This document shows positions 9,466-19,107 of a stretch of 64,000 nt of DNA, in pieces; position 1 is the stretch's first letter; each line of letters opens with the position of its first letter. The stretch spans positions 47,906-111,905 of the forward strand of contig CAVXTT010000030.1 in NCBI GenBank assembly GCA_963764685.1, written 5' to 3'. Origin of the DNA: CAVXTT01 sp963764685. Lineage in GTDB: Bacteria; Bacteroidota; Ignavibacteria; Ignavibacteriales; Ignavibacteriaceae. Both the position numbers and the translations under genes were made by a program. Under the pieces are notes generated by a model, which was not told the DNA's origin, did no database searches, and saw only the letters and a program-made list of their open reading frames with translations.

Positions 9466-10041
9466 TGTTGAAAATAAAGCAAGGGCGATCTGATCGTGGT
9501 CTCTGCTCCTAGCGGGACAGGCAAAACTACAATTGTAAAAGAAGTATTAAAGGAATTCCCCGACCTGGCATTTTCTGTTTCTGCAACTACACGTGAAAAA
9601 AGAGAAAATGAGGTAGATGGGAAGGATTATTTCTTTATTTCCGAGCAGGAATTCAGAAATATGATCAAAAACAATGAATTTGTTGAATGGGAAGAGGTTT
9701 ACCAGGGCTGTTTTTATGGCACACCAAAGAGCTTTATTGAGGAAAATATTGCTTCCGGCAAGAAAATTCTCCTGGATCTTGATGTAAAAGGGGCATTGTC
9801 AATTAAAAGGATTTATCCTGAAGCAATTTTAATATATATTGTACCCCCTGATCGTGATGAACTTGTAAAACGACTCACCAAAAGAAATACGGAGAATGAG
9901 GAAAGTCTTAAAAAACGCATTCACCGGGCAGAAATGGAACTTGAACAAAGAATTTATTTTGATGAAACAATACTAAACGGGGAACTTCAGAAAGCAATAG
10001 CCGATACTAAAGATTTAATTAGAAAAATAACGAAGGAGTAA
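9465..10041 (+). CDS. gmk: guanylate kinase (one frameshift near the start)
   Basis: Phosphorylates GMP to GDP using ATP. The start is the ATG at 9465, overlapping the yicC stop. The frame slips near 9480 so that KGDLIVVSAPSGTGKTT (P-loop) is read from about 9481. GMP-binding features follow: SATTREKRENEVDGKDY, WEEVYQGCFYGTP and LLDLDVKGALSIKR, then the lid region KRLTKRNTENEESLKKR. With the slip repaired it is ~192 residues, normal for Gmk. It sits between yicC and rpoZ, a conserved arrangement. Confidence 0.92.
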
Positions 10042-10045
10042 CAGA

Positions 10046-10336
10046 ATGGAAGTAACACCGGTTGACCTGAGAGAACTGGAAGTAAAGACAGCAAATATCT
10101 ATGAAGCAATCATTGTTGCAGCTAAAAGGGCACGGCAGATAAACGATGAAATTAAAATTGAGTTCAATGCAATGATGAGCACAATTCCTGTATCGGGTAC
10201 CGATGATGATACTGAGAATATTGATAATCCTGCTCAGCTCAGAATATCACTTGATTTTGAAAAGAAAGAGAAACCCCACTTGCAGGCTTTAAACCAGCTT
10301 CTTGACGGTAAAGTAGAGTACGAGTATAAAAAATAA
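10046..10336 (+). CDS. rpoZ: RNA polymerase omega subunit
   Basis: 96 residues with a strong AAGGAG ribosome-binding site just after the gmk stop. The Rpb6/omega signature is seen at residues 14-35 (KTANIYEAIIVAAKRARQIN). Omega supports assembly and stability of RNA polymerase, and in many bacteria takes part in the response to ppGpp. The middle (about 45-65) is an acidic linker. The gap to gmk is 4 bp and to coaBC 16 bp, so it lies inside the operon. Confidence 0.92.
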   Translation: MEVTPVDLRELEVKTANIYEAIIVAAKRARQINDEIKIEFNAMMSTIPVSGTDDDTENIDNPAQLRISLDFEKKEKPHLQALNQLLDGKVEYEYKK

Positions 10337-10352
10337 ATAATCTTCACTAAAG

Positions 10353-11561
10353 ATGGAAGATGTTTTATCAGGTAAGAAAATTCTGCTTGGAGTTACCGGC
10401 TGCATTGCTGCCTATAAATCAGCATACCTGATAAGAGAATTAAAAAAACGCGGGGCGGAAGTTAAAGTTGTTATGACTCCCTCCGCTGTTCATTTTATAG
10501 CCCCGCTTACCCTTTCAGCATTATCTCAGAACGAAGTAATTGTTAAAATGTTTCCTGAAGATCAGTCTTCAGGCACTGCATTGTCAACCTGGCATATTGA
10601 TTATGCTCTCTGGGCCGACCTGATGATAATTGCTCCTGCCACCGTTAATACGGCAGCTAAAATTGCATACGGCTTTGGAGATAATGCTTTAACATCACTT
10701 GTCCTTGCATTAAGATCACCCTTGATAATTGCCCCGGCAGCAGATGTTGATATGTATATGAATAAAGTTACACAGCAGAACTTCAGCAGGCTGGAGGAGC
10801 TTGGACATTTCCTGGTTCACGCGGAAACAGGTGAACTGGCTAGCGGTCTGGAAGGAATGGGACGGTTTGCAGATTTAAACAAAATAGTTGAAGCTGCAGA
10901 ACTTGTACTTTCCGGCTACAAGAAAGATCTTTACGGGGAGAAAATACTTGTTACTGCAGGTCCTACATATGAAGATATCGATCCTGTAAGATTTATCGGC
11001 AACCGTTCCTCGGGGAAAATGGGATACGCAATTGCAAAAGCGGCATATCTGAGGGGAGCAGATGTTACTCTTATATCAGGACCCTCGGCTGAGGATATTT
11101 ATCCTGAAATTAAATTAGTGAAGGTCCGTACTGCCGAAGAAATGGGCAAAGCAGTTGATAAGGAAATAAAGAATAACAGGGTAATCATTATGTCCGCTGC
11201 AGTAGCTGATTACAGGGCTCATAAGCAATCACATAAAAAAATCAGCAAGGAAGAAAAGCTGGATTCAGTTAAGCTGATTGAAACAAGGGACATTCTTGCA
11301 TCAATAAAAAAAGATAATAAAATTGTAATCGGCTTTGCACTCGAGACGCATAATGAAAAAGAAAATGCTTTATCCAAGCTGAAGAAAAAGAATCTTGATA
11401 TGATCGTACTGAATTCCCTGCGTGATAAGAAAAGCGGATTTGAGTATTCGACAAATAAGATCTCCATAATGCACAAGGACGGCAAAACTGTTAACCTTCC
11501 TTTAATGACAAAATTTCTTGCCGCAAATAAGATCCTCACTGAGATCCTTAAAATAAAGTAA
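10353..11561 (+). CDS. coaBC: bifunctional phosphopantothenoylcysteine decarboxylase / synthetase
   Basis: 402 residues with both halves of CoaBC, giving the second and third steps of coenzyme A synthesis. Residues 1-185 are the FMN-dependent decarboxylase (GVTGCIAAYKSAYLIREL, WADLMIIAPATVNTAAKIA). Residues 190-402 are the CTP-dependent synthetase (VTAGPTYEDIDPVRFIGNRSS, MSAAVADYR, KIVIGFALET). Two usual active-site motifs differ: PAMN reads PAADVDMY, and the flap Cys in LACGxxGxGRM is Ser (LASGLEGMGRF). From memory, Bacteroidota homologues show similar changes (PAMDLDM, LASG), so the enzyme is probably active. Same operon as gmk and rpoZ. Confidence 0.93.
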   Translation: MEDVLSGKKILLGVTGCIAAYKSAYLIRELKKRGAEVKVVMTPSAVHFIAPLTLSALSQNEVIVKMFPEDQSSGTALSTWHIDYALWADLMIIAPATVNTAAKIAYGFGDNALTSLVLALRSPLIIAPAADVDMYMNKVTQQNFSRLEELGHFLVHAETGELASGLEGMGRFADLNKIVEAAELVLSGYKKDLYGEKILVTAGPTYEDIDPVRFIGNRSSGKMGYAIAKAAYLRGADVTLISGPSAEDIYPEIKLVKVRTAEEMGKAVDKEIKNNRVIIMSAAVADYRAHKQSHKKISKEEKLDSVKLIETRDILASIKKDNKIVIGFALETHNEKENALSKLKKKNLDMIVLNSLRDKKSGFEYSTNKISIMHKDGKTVNLPLMTKFLAANKILTEILKIK

Positions 11562-11571
11562 GACAACCCTT

Positions 11572-12282
11572 ATGGATAATAAAATAAGGGACCGTGTAAT
11601 ACAATCCTTAATTGACCAGAAAGAAATATTCGGAGATGACCTTTTCGATACAGGAATTTCCAAAAAGAAAGAAAGCTTGAAAGTTTCAGAACCTTTATCC
11701 CCGGCATTTGCAGATGAGACCTGGAAAGAAGCAGCTGCTCTTGATGAATTTAATAAGTTAATTTGTGAATGTCAGAAATGTCCTCTGGGAATGACAAGAA
11801 ATAAATTTGTCTTCGGTTCAGGAAACCCAAATGCCGATGTTATGGTAATTGGTGAAGGACCGGGGGCAGAAGAAGATCTGCAGGGACTGCCGTTTGTAGG
11901 CAGGGCAGGACAATTACTAACCGATATCCTGAAAGCCATTAAATTTGAACGGGATGAAGTTTATATTGCCAATATTGTAAAATGCCGTCCCCCGGCTAAC
12001 AGAACTCCTTCCCCGGCGGAAATGGATGCCTGCATTCCATACCTTAAAAAACAAATTGAACTTATCAAACCTAAAGTAATTTTGTGTCTCGGTCTTACTG
12101 CAGCCCAGGGTCTGCTAAAACGAAAAGATTCACTCGGTAACTTCCGTGGTAAAGTATTCGAATATGAAGGGGTAAAAGTAATGGTAACATTCCATCCGGC
12201 AGCATTGCTGCGCAATCCTAATTGGAAGAAAGATTGCTGGGAAGATGTCAAAAAGTTCAGAAAGCTTTACGAAGAAGTCTGA
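11572..12282 (+). CDS. family 4 uracil-DNA glycosylase (4Fe-4S)
   Basis: 236 residues; excises uracil from DNA as the first step of base-excision repair. Four cysteines fit the iron-sulfur ligands: the CQKC pair near residue 64-67, then KCRPP and the MDAC cysteine 15 residues later. Other motifs are GEGPGAEEDLQGLPFVGRAG (uracil-binding loop) and TFHPAALLRN (HPAxLLR, the C-terminal motif). The first ~60 residues are a poorly conserved extension. It starts 10 bp after coaBC and is probably the last gene of the operon. Confidence 0.9.
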   Translation: MDNKIRDRVIQSLIDQKEIFGDDLFDTGISKKKESLKVSEPLSPAFADETWKEAAALDEFNKLICECQKCPLGMTRNKFVFGSGNPNADVMVIGEGPGAEEDLQGLPFVGRAGQLLTDILKAIKFERDEVYIANIVKCRPPANRTPSPAEMDACIPYLKKQIELIKPKVILCLGLTAAQGLLKRKDSLGNFRGKVFEYEGVKVMVTFHPAALLRNPNWKKDCWEDVKKFRKLYEEV

Positions 12283-12340
12283 ATATTAAACACCGATTAA
12301 TATTAAAAGACTCCGATTTATCTTCAGTGCACTCCCCTGA

Positions 12341-13831
12341 TTATTTTAATAAAACCATCTTTTTTGTTTGAACAAAGTTTACCGCCGGCCTTTCAGTAGA
12401 AACAGCAATCATACGGTAGAAGTATATACCGCTTGGTAAAGCTTCAGGATACCAGCCTATTTCATAAGCACCCGGTGTTTTTTCTTCATTGAGAATTGTT
12501 GCTACTTCCACTCCCGGTAACATCAAATACTTTTATGGATACCTGAGAAACGAACGGGATGCTGAAATTAATTGTAGTTACGGGATTGAACGGATTTGGA
12601 TAATTGTTTCCCGAGATTAGAAAGTAATTTCACCTTCCGAGTAATTAGGGACATCTGTAAAGAGATCATAGCTCACATCAACGAAGTAATCAATAAATGA
12701 CAGCTGGCTCTGCATATTGTTATAATGGATATGATTTGACCGGAAGCGGGAGCCATTGCCCGTTAAACCATACGTAACTTTCTCCTCTGACTGCAGTTTC
12801 CGAAATTATCATAATCGTATTCTGATTTTGAGGAGTTTATCCAGCCGCTGTCGAACCAGACCTGCTCTAAGGCCTGTGTCAGATTACGGTTTTCATATAC
12901 ATATGATCTTAAAGTACTCATTGCTCCAGGCGTTATTTATCCACTGCGCCTGTATCTCTGAAACCATATTCTCCGTTGTGTCATAAGCGTAGGTATTCGG
13001 GAAACATTTATCCAGGATCCGAGGAATACTTCTCTGAGCATACTAAGCCGGTTTCCGTTGATATCGTGGGTATAGCTGTATCTTTGCTGGGTTCCCAGGA
13101 ATTATTATTCCAGCTTCTCAAAAAGTGATGTAACAGGATTCCAATTACTATCGTATATAATAGTTGTTTGTGTTTCATTAACCCAGTTATTGTTTTCCCA
13201 AATTTTCATAAGGGAGTTCTTCACAAAGCCGTTTTCATAAATAAAGTTATACATCCATTCATTTATCCAGCTTGCGTTTTCCCAGGTTTGAGACATCATT
13301 AAGATCGGATTTCCTGAGTTATCGTATTCAAATGTTATTAAAAATTCATTTTCCCAGTTATCATTAGCCCATCCCTGGAATAAAGCTGATGTGTTAAGAC
13401 TGTTATCATATTCATATGTCTGCTTAAAGACATTCACCCAATGGTCTGTTTCCCAAATCTCGAAAACATAGGTGAGCAGATCAGCATTATGGTCATAAGT
13501 TGAGGTCAACTTTACGATCATTTACCCAGCTGCCGTTTTACCACATTTCCGCGGAGTTCGACCAGCAGATTGCCGCTTCGTGTCATAGGAATATATAAAA
13601 CGAGCGGAATCAGAAGCAACCAGTACCGGTCGGTAGAAATCCAAGGACGAGTAACCGTGCATGGCGGGAGATCACTCAGCTTTCGTAACAGTTCCGGAGC
13701 CTGACTCGGCTTTTGCCCGTATTGATCTTAATGAACATTGACTTATATTCTTCAGCTTTTGTTTTTTGTTGAGCGGAGGTGAGGGAAGTAGTAAACAGAC
13801 ATGCAATCAAAAAGGTTGTCAGATGTTTCAT
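12341..13831 (-). pseudogene. broken T9SS-cargo gene with W-N-Y repeats
   Basis: Pieces in different frames form one ~1.5-kb gene read right to left. The start is ATG 13831 with signal peptide MKHLTTFLIACLFTTSLTSA. The clean segment 13105-13521 holds ~30-residue repeats of the type WxNxxxxxYEYDxxGN. The end is a T9SS sorting domain: SIKVFD in one frame, then GVEVATILNEEKTPGAYEIG in the next, ending at 12341. Several indels are needed to join these, more than in neighbouring genes, so true decay is possible, although the sequence also has many apparent indel errors. Repeat function is unknown. The gap 13832-14102 to dnaB shows no gene. Confidence 0.65.
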
Positions 13832-14102
13832 TAAAACCCTCATTTAAATAATTGTAATAGCATGTAATATAGCTATGCTCTGCGATTATTGCAATCAACA
13901 ACTTTTGTTGATCTTGGCAGCAATAGTTAACTTCAATTTTCTGAAATATAGCTGAAGGATTACACAGATAATACCTTTGAATGAATTTATCTTATTTTTT
14001 TCGGAAACATTCGGAAAACAGGGACTAAAATTAATTTCCTCTATTCACTTTAAATAGTATTCTTAAAAGATTAACTTTACTTTTGGTGATCGATAAATTC
14101 CT

Positions 14103-15533
14103 ATGTCAAAAACAAGAAAATCTGAAGTAAATCTAACAAATATTATTCCTGCTGATGTAAAACCCCCATCAGCACCCGAAATCGAAGCTGCTGTTCTGGG
14201 CGCTATGCTTATTGAAAAAGAAGCTGTACCTAAATCAATTGAACTGCTGACTCCCCATTCGTTTTATCTTAAAGAACACCGTTTGATCTATGAAGCAATG
14301 GTATCATTGTTTCAATCGGGTGAGCCGATCGATACGATCACGGTATATGATGAATTAAAGAAAAGGGAGCAGCTGAATGATACAGGCGGAGCTGTTTATC
14401 TAAGCAAACTATCTCAGAATATATCTTCCGCTGCAAATGTAGAGTACCACGCAAAGATCGTTGTAGAGAAACAAATTTTACGAGATCTCATAACTGCATC
14501 ACACAATATTGCATCGACTGCCTATACCGGGACAGAAGATGCATTCGATCTTCTTGATGCGGCAGAAAAGAAAATATTTGAAATAACCGAGAGCCATCTA
14601 AAGACATCTTATGTTGGTATGGATAGGGCAGTCAGAGATGCACTTGAATATATCGAGGCTATACATTCGAGCACTACCCAGAAGTTTTCAGTGCCTACAG
14701 GATTTTATGAACTTGATGAGCTTCTTGGAGGATTCCAGAAATCCGATCTGATAATAGTTGCAGCACGCCCCTCAATGGGTAAAACAGCTTTTGCATTAAC
14801 ACTTGCAAGAAATGCAGCTATAGATCATAAGCTTCCGGTTGCAATATTCAGTCTCGAAATGTCCACAATGCAGCTTGTGATAAGAATGCTTTGTGCTGAA
14901 GGAAGATTGAATGCGCACCTTGTAAGAACAGGCAAGCTGCCCAGTGAGGAAGGGGTAAAGCTCAGCAAGAATGCACATAAACTTATAGAGTCCCCGATCT
15001 ATATCGATGACAGTCCTGCCCAGTCCATTCTCGAGATACGTGCAAAGTCGAGAAGGCTTAAAGCAGAAAAGGATATTCAGATTGTTTTTATCGATTACCT
15101 GCAGCTGATGCAGGGACCTGCCGGGTCGGAGAACAGGGAAAAGGAGATATCGCATATTTCCAGATCATTAAAAGCCCTGGCAAAGGAACTTAATATTCCT
15201 ATTGTTGCGCTTGCACAGCTTAACCGTGCTGTTGAAACAAGGACAGAAAAACGTCCCCAGCTATCTGATCTCAGGGAATCCGGTTCAATAGAGCAGGATG
15301 CGGATGTAGTGTTATTCCTTAACAGACCTGAAATTTACGGAATGAAGAACTTCAGCAGCGACGGTACCCCTACAGAAGGAATTGCAGAAGTAATAATCGG
15401 TAAACAAAGAAATGGTCCTGTCGGTGAAAGAAGACTCGCTTTTATTAAGGAATATGCCCGTTTCGAAAACCTTGCTAACGTCAGGCAGATACAGGATATC
15501 TCAATGGTACCGGCAACGGAGGACATAATTTAA
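14103..15533 (+). CDS. dnaB: replicative DNA helicase DnaB
   Basis: 476 residues, full length. The N-terminal domain (about 18-120) begins PPSAPEIEAAVLGAML, as in other DnaB proteins. The RecA-like domain (about 185-450) has Walker A ARPSMGKTAFAL near residue 221, FSLEMS, Walker B IVFIDYLQLM near 325, LAQLNRAVE, and SGSIEQDADVVLFLNR. It unwinds DNA ahead of the replication fork as a hexamer. No intein is present. It appears to be transcribed alone; the upstream gene is on the other strand. Confidence 0.96.
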   Translation: MSKTRKSEVNLTNIIPADVKPPSAPEIEAAVLGAMLIEKEAVPKSIELLTPHSFYLKEHRLIYEAMVSLFQSGEPIDTITVYDELKKREQLNDTGGAVYLSKLSQNISSAANVEYHAKIVVEKQILRDLITASHNIASTAYTGTEDAFDLLDAAEKKIFEITESHLKTSYVGMDRAVRDALEYIEAIHSSTTQKFSVPTGFYELDELLGGFQKSDLIIVAARPSMGKTAFALTLARNAAIDHKLPVAIFSLEMSTMQLVIRMLCAEGRLNAHLVRTGKLPSEEGVKLSKNAHKLIESPIYIDDSPAQSILEIRAKSRRLKAEKDIQIVFIDYLQLMQGPAGSENREKEISHISRSLKALAKELNIPIVALAQLNRAVETRTEKRPQLSDLRESGSIEQDADVVLFLNRPEIYGMKNFSSDGTPTEGIAEVIIGKQRNGPVGERRLAFIKEYARFENLANVRQIQDISMVPATEDII

Positions 15534-15537
15534 TTAT

Positions 15538-15611
15538 AGTTCTTAGTTCTTTGTTAAACTAAGAACCAAGAACTAGGAACCAAGAACAAAAGAACCAAGA
15601 ACCAAAGCTTT
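15538..15611. repeat. AAGAACC-type intergenic repeat tract
   Basis: The gap between dnaB and the next gene is made of variants of aagaaccaagaacta, including an inverted half (ttcttagttcttt). The same words recur at about 16460-16500, 16578-16612, 16965-16990, 17070-17090 and 61676-61702, always between or at the edge of genes. Confidence 0.6.
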
Positions 15612-15615
15612 AATC

Positions 15616-16500
15616 ATGAAAATATTTAATTTAGTTATCCTTTTATTGCTCAGCAGTGCAGCATTTTCCAATGCACAGATCTATACCGACAGGGATGTAA
15701 AGATTTGTAAATGGATCCTGAATTACGGGGTTGAGAAAAATCTTGCTGTCAGACCGATTGGTGAGATCATTACTGCTGTTGGTAAGAATTTTCTAAGGAC
15801 AGATTATCTTGCCTTTGGTATTGAGAAGGAAGGGGAGGAGCAGCTTGTTATAAATTTGCGCGGTCTCGACTGCACTACCTTTACAGAAAATACCCTCGCA
15901 ATTTCCCGTTTGATCAGCAGGGGGGATACAACTTTCGATGATTTCACAAAAGAACTTACCTTAATCAGATACAGGGACGGCAAAATTGACAAATACCCTT
16001 CACGGCTGCACTATTTCTCTGACTGGATATATGATAATGTACAGAAAAACATAGTAATGGATGTTACAAAAGATGTCGGCGGCTCACCGGTAAAGTTTGA
16101 TCTTAATTTTATGTCGACCAATCCCAAATATTATAAGCATTTAATTGATGAACCCGATTTCATTCCTGTCATACGGGAGCAGGAAAAAGAGATTAACCAA
16201 AGGGAATATTATTTCATACCAAAAAATAAAGTTAAGGATATAGAAGATCGGATTAAGGAAGGGGATATTGTTGCCTTTACTACTTCTGTAAAGGGACTGG
16301 ATATCGGACACGTGGGTATTGCCATCAAACAGAAGGACAGGATCTACATTCTTCACGCACCGGAGATAGATGAAAAAGTTCAGATAACCGAAAAGCCTTT
16401 ATCAGAATATATCAAAAGTATAAAAAAACATACCGGTATAATTATACTCAGACCCCTCGAACCCACAACTAAGAGCCAGGAACTAAGAACTAAAAACTAA
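15616..16500 (+). CDS. DUF1460 family N-acetylmuramoyl-L-alanine-amidase-like protein
   Basis: 294 residues with signal peptide MKIFNLVILLLLSSAAFSNA. The DUF1460 family has an NlpC/P60-like cysteine fold and members cleave cell-wall muropeptides. The likely nucleophile is in NLRGLDCTTFTEN (about residue 90). The His is in LDIGHVGIAIK (about 235-245), with KEGDIVAF just before it. The order matches the family, and export fits work in the periplasm. The last ~10 residues (SQELRTKN) are encoded by the intergenic AAGAACC repeat, so the repeat has run into the 3' end of the gene. Confidence 0.8.
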   Translation: MKIFNLVILLLLSSAAFSNAQIYTDRDVKICKWILNYGVEKNLAVRPIGEIITAVGKNFLRTDYLAFGIEKEGEEQLVINLRGLDCTTFTENTLAISRLISRGDTTFDDFTKELTLIRYRDGKIDKYPSRLHYFSDWIYDNVQKNIVMDVTKDVGGSPVKFDLNFMSTNPKYYKHLIDEPDFIPVIREQEKEINQREYYFIPKNKVKDIEDRIKEGDIVAFTTSVKGLDIGHVGIAIKQKDRIYILHAPEIDEKVQITEKPLSEYIKSIKKHTGIIILRPLEPTTKSQELRTKN

Positions 16501-16519
16501 AAGTCTATCTCACCTTGCG

Positions 16520-17055
16520 TTCATCCATTCGTACACTTGTACGGGGGATTGCTTCGTCGTTCCACTCCTCGCAATGACACGCCACAAGAACCAGGAACTA
16601 AGAACACATTTATTCAGGCATTCATCCATTCATCCATTCGTACACTTGTACGGGGGATTGCTTCGTCGTTCCACTCCTTACTAATGACGCCTTATAGCCA
16701 TTACCCGGTCACTTCGATACATTTTCTCGAAGACTCGAAAACACTCAGTGACCTTTCTTTCCCTTTCCTAAAGAAACCTAGCCCGGTGGCTGAGTGTTCC
16801 GAAGGAATGTATCGAAGCCATAAGGGCGGACAGTACGAAAAATCCTCATACCAGCAGTGCCCTGACCATTTCTTCGTAGGGGACTCCTTCTAATTATATT
16901 TTAATAAAGGTCGTTAAATAAAGGCAAATCACTTTTTTGGATAACTCGCAATGACACGCCACAAGAACCAGGAACTAAGAACACATTTATTCAGGCATTC
17001 ATCCATTCATCCATTCGTACACTTGTACGGGGGATTGCTTCGTCGTTCCACTCCT
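16520..17055. repeat. three-copy intergenic repeat with a 111-bp exact duplication
   Basis: The gap 16501-17083 is almost all repeats. 16568-16678 and 16945-17055 are identical over 111 bp by eye. A partial copy at 16520-16569 precedes the first, giving a 109-bp tandem period. The unit contains cattcatccattc, the palindrome cgtacacttgtacg, then attgcttcgtcgttcca and ctcgcaatgacac. Open frames here are repeat-derived and not genes. From memory, very similar words (GATTGCTTCGTCG...CTCGCAATGACA) are scattered in many unrelated bacterial genomes. Confidence 0.8.
16711..16819. repeat. imperfect inverted repeat inserted between repeat copies
   Basis: Left arm ttcgatacatt...aacactcag (about 16713-16749) pairs with right arm ctgagtgtt...aatgtatcgaa (about 16790-16818), with a loop containing ccctttcctaaagaaacc. 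It lies between the second and third copies of the 111-bp repeat and looks like a separate palindromic element. Confidence 0.55.
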
Positions 17056-17083
17056 ACTATTGACACACGACAGGAACCAAGAA

Positions 17084-17935
17084 CTAATCAATCAAACTCT
17101 TCAGTACCTTCAAATTCTCCAGGTCTTCCAGCTGTTCCTTCCCCTTTGGTGTTTCCAATATCTTCGGGATGGCAGTTAATCTCTTATCATTCAAAATATT
17201 TCTGAAAGCCTGCAGACCAATTAATCCCTGCCCTATATGGTCGTGCCTGTCTACGTGTGACCCCAGTGCTTTTTTACTGTCGTTAAAGTGAAAACACTTC
17301 AATCTATCAATACCGATGATCCTGTCAAACTCTTCCATTGTTTTATCATATGATTCCTTATCCCGGATATCATATCCTGCTGCAAAAATATGTGCTGTAT
17401 CTATGCATACGCTCATCCGGTCTTTTTCTTCTACAAGTTCAATTATATCACGGATATGTTCAAACTTGTAGCCGATCGCACTCCCCTGTCCGGCGGTTAG
17501 TTCAAGCATACTGCTTACCTTAAAACCGGGAGTATGTTCATGAGCCAGATTTATTGAACGGGCTATTGCCTTTATACCGGCTTCTTCACCTGCGCCGCAA
17601 TGGGATCCCGGATGAAAATTTAAGTAGGGTATCCCGAGCAGCTCGCACCTGGTTAGTTCATCAATAAAGGATTCAATTGATTTAAGGAGCATTGCTTCAT
17701 CAGTTGCACAAAGATTTATCAGGTAGGAATCGTGAGCAATAACCATTTTTATTCCTGATTTACCCAACTTTTCCTTGTACGACTTTATTTCTGCTTCAGA
17801 TAATGGTTTTGAGTACCACCGGTTATTATTTTTGGTAAATATCTGCATCGCATTGAACTTCAGATTCTCTGCAAGATCAACTGCTTCAGAAACCCCTCCC
17901 CGTATTGATGTATGTGCGCCTAATAGTTGTTCCAA
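17084..17935 (-). CDS. nfo: endonuclease IV (AP endonuclease)
   Basis: 283 residues, starting with TTG at 17935 after an AGAGGAAG ribosome-binding site. Cuts DNA 5' of abasic sites in base-excision repair, using three zinc ions. Metal-binding motifs are all visible: LNFHPGSH, LELTAGQG, CIDTAHIFAAGYD, CFHFNDSK, and HVDRHDHIGQG, ending ILETPKG. Length is normal. It follows the epimerase gene with a 13-bp gap, so the two are probably co-transcribed. Its 3' end abuts the AAGAACC repeat. Confidence 0.95.
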   Translation of the reverse strand: MEQLLGAHTSIRGGVSEAVDLAENLKFNAMQIFTKNNNRWYSKPLSEAEIKSYKEKLGKSGIKMVIAHDSYLINLCATDEAMLLKSIESFIDELTRCELLGIPYLNFHPGSHCGAGEEAGIKAIARSINLAHEHTPGFKVSSMLELTAGQGSAIGYKFEHIRDIIELVEEKDRMSVCIDTAHIFAAGYDIRDKESYDKTMEEFDRIIGIDRLKCFHFNDSKKALGSHVDRHDHIGQGLIGLQAFRNILNDKRLTAIPKILETPKGKEQLEDLENLKVLKSLID

Positions 17936-17948
17936 TTCTTCCTCTTAA

Positions 17949-18829
17949 TTATTGCTGCTTTCTCAGAATATCAGTTATTGATTCACGAATACTTTTTTGT
18001 TTTATTCCAAAAGATCTTAGTTTCTCTGTATTCATTGATACATCTTCCACTGCCGGATAACCGTGGAGATCTACTCATTTTAATAGGGATCCAGGAGTGT
18101 TTTATCAAAACCTGCACACTCACAAAGAAGTTCTCCCAGCTCAAATCTCGATACCCGTTCAGGTCCCCCGAAGTTAATTGTCTCTCCCGAAATATCAGCA
18201 GCGCATAATTTATTTATCATTTCCGCCGCATCATTTACTTCCAAAGGTGTCCTGTACTGATCTGTAAAAAGATTAACTTTTATTCCGTGGGACAGATCAT
18301 TATACATTTTTTGAAAATGGCTTTTGGAATGATTTAATCCGAAGCCATACATAAGAGCAGTCCGCAGAATAATATAATTGCTGAAGGATTCTTTTATTTT
18401 TTCCTCCCCCATTAATTTTGTCTCTGCATATAAAGATGCAGGAATTAATTTTGCATCTTCTTTCAGCATTGATCCCCGGTAGCCTGCATAAACAAGATCC
18501 GTGGAGGTATAAATTAACTTTGCCCCGGTATCCCTGCACAGGTCAGCTATATTTTTCGAAGCTATAACATTTATACTGTAAAAATCTTTTGATGACAATT
18601 TACTGCCGGCGCCTAAAGCTGCTGCCGTATGGACAACTATATCGGGAGTAAAATCCTGAAAAATATTGGAAAGTGATTCCCGGTCCCTGATATCTGTCTT
18701 TCTTGATCTGTAATCAAGGCAGTTGCCGGGATGCTCGTTGTAGATAGTCAATACCTGGTATTCCGGTGAAAGGCTCAGATTGAGATATTGACCTAAAAAA
18801 CCGCTGCCGCCTGTAATAAGAATTTTCAT
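17949..18829 (-). CDS. SDR sugar-nucleotide reductase, RmlD-like (two frameshifts)
   Basis: About 293 residues once repaired. The N-terminus has the NAD(P) Rossmann motif GGSGFLGQYL. Thr/Ser of YTSTDLVYAG and the catalytic YAETK (Tyr-x3-Lys) are present at about 120-145. The family includes dTDP-4-dehydrorhamnose reductase; the exact sugar cannot be assigned. The frame ends early at 18080. Removing one base near 18084 and one near 18073 restores LLDPIKMSDLHGYPAVEDV and runs on to TAA 17949-17951. It is upstream of nfo on the same strand. Confidence 0.82.
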
Positions 18830-18966
18830 TCCATAATATTAATGAATTCTGCACAAATGTTCTGCAGCGGTTTTACCAATTTATTTATATGTCTTCAACT
18901 GAAACAATCTCACGCACTTGAGGAATGGATGAATGGGAGATTGGATGATTGTATGAATAGATGCGG

Positions 18967-19002
18967 TTATTGCGAAGGAGTCTTCGACTGAAGCAATCTC
19001 AC
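18967..19002. repeat. degenerate copy of the GATTGCTTC/CGCAAT repeat
   Basis: ttattgcgaaggagtcttcg followed by actgaagcaatctcac is the reverse complement of the same repeat type as at 16550-16575. It lies in the long gap 18830-19811, which contains no gene that I can support. Confidence 0.5.
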
Positions 19003-19052
19003 GCTCCTTTCCTGAGAGATTGATTAGAATATTTAAAGAAAAAATTCTGTAC

Positions 19053-19107
19053 GGACAGGTGGCGCGATTGCGAATAAAAAGGTAATAATTGCAAACGCCA
19101 CCTGTCC
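19053..19107. repeat. perfect 12-bp hairpin repeat
   Basis: ggacaggtggcg at 19053-19064 pairs exactly with cgccacctgtcc at 19096-19107 around a 31-base loop that can pair further (ttgc/gcaa). A related start, tacggacaggg, occurs at 61315. There is no T-run, and no gene ends nearby. Confidence 0.6.

Noticed and set aside
12756..12986. Plus-strand frame of 76 residues
   Set aside because: Antisense to the broken T9SS-cargo gene, with no supporting signals.
16537..17205. Open frames of 84-118 residues in the repeat region after the DUF1460 gene
   Set aside because: They translate the 111-bp repeat and its palindromes, have no ribosome-binding site and end in antisense of nfo.
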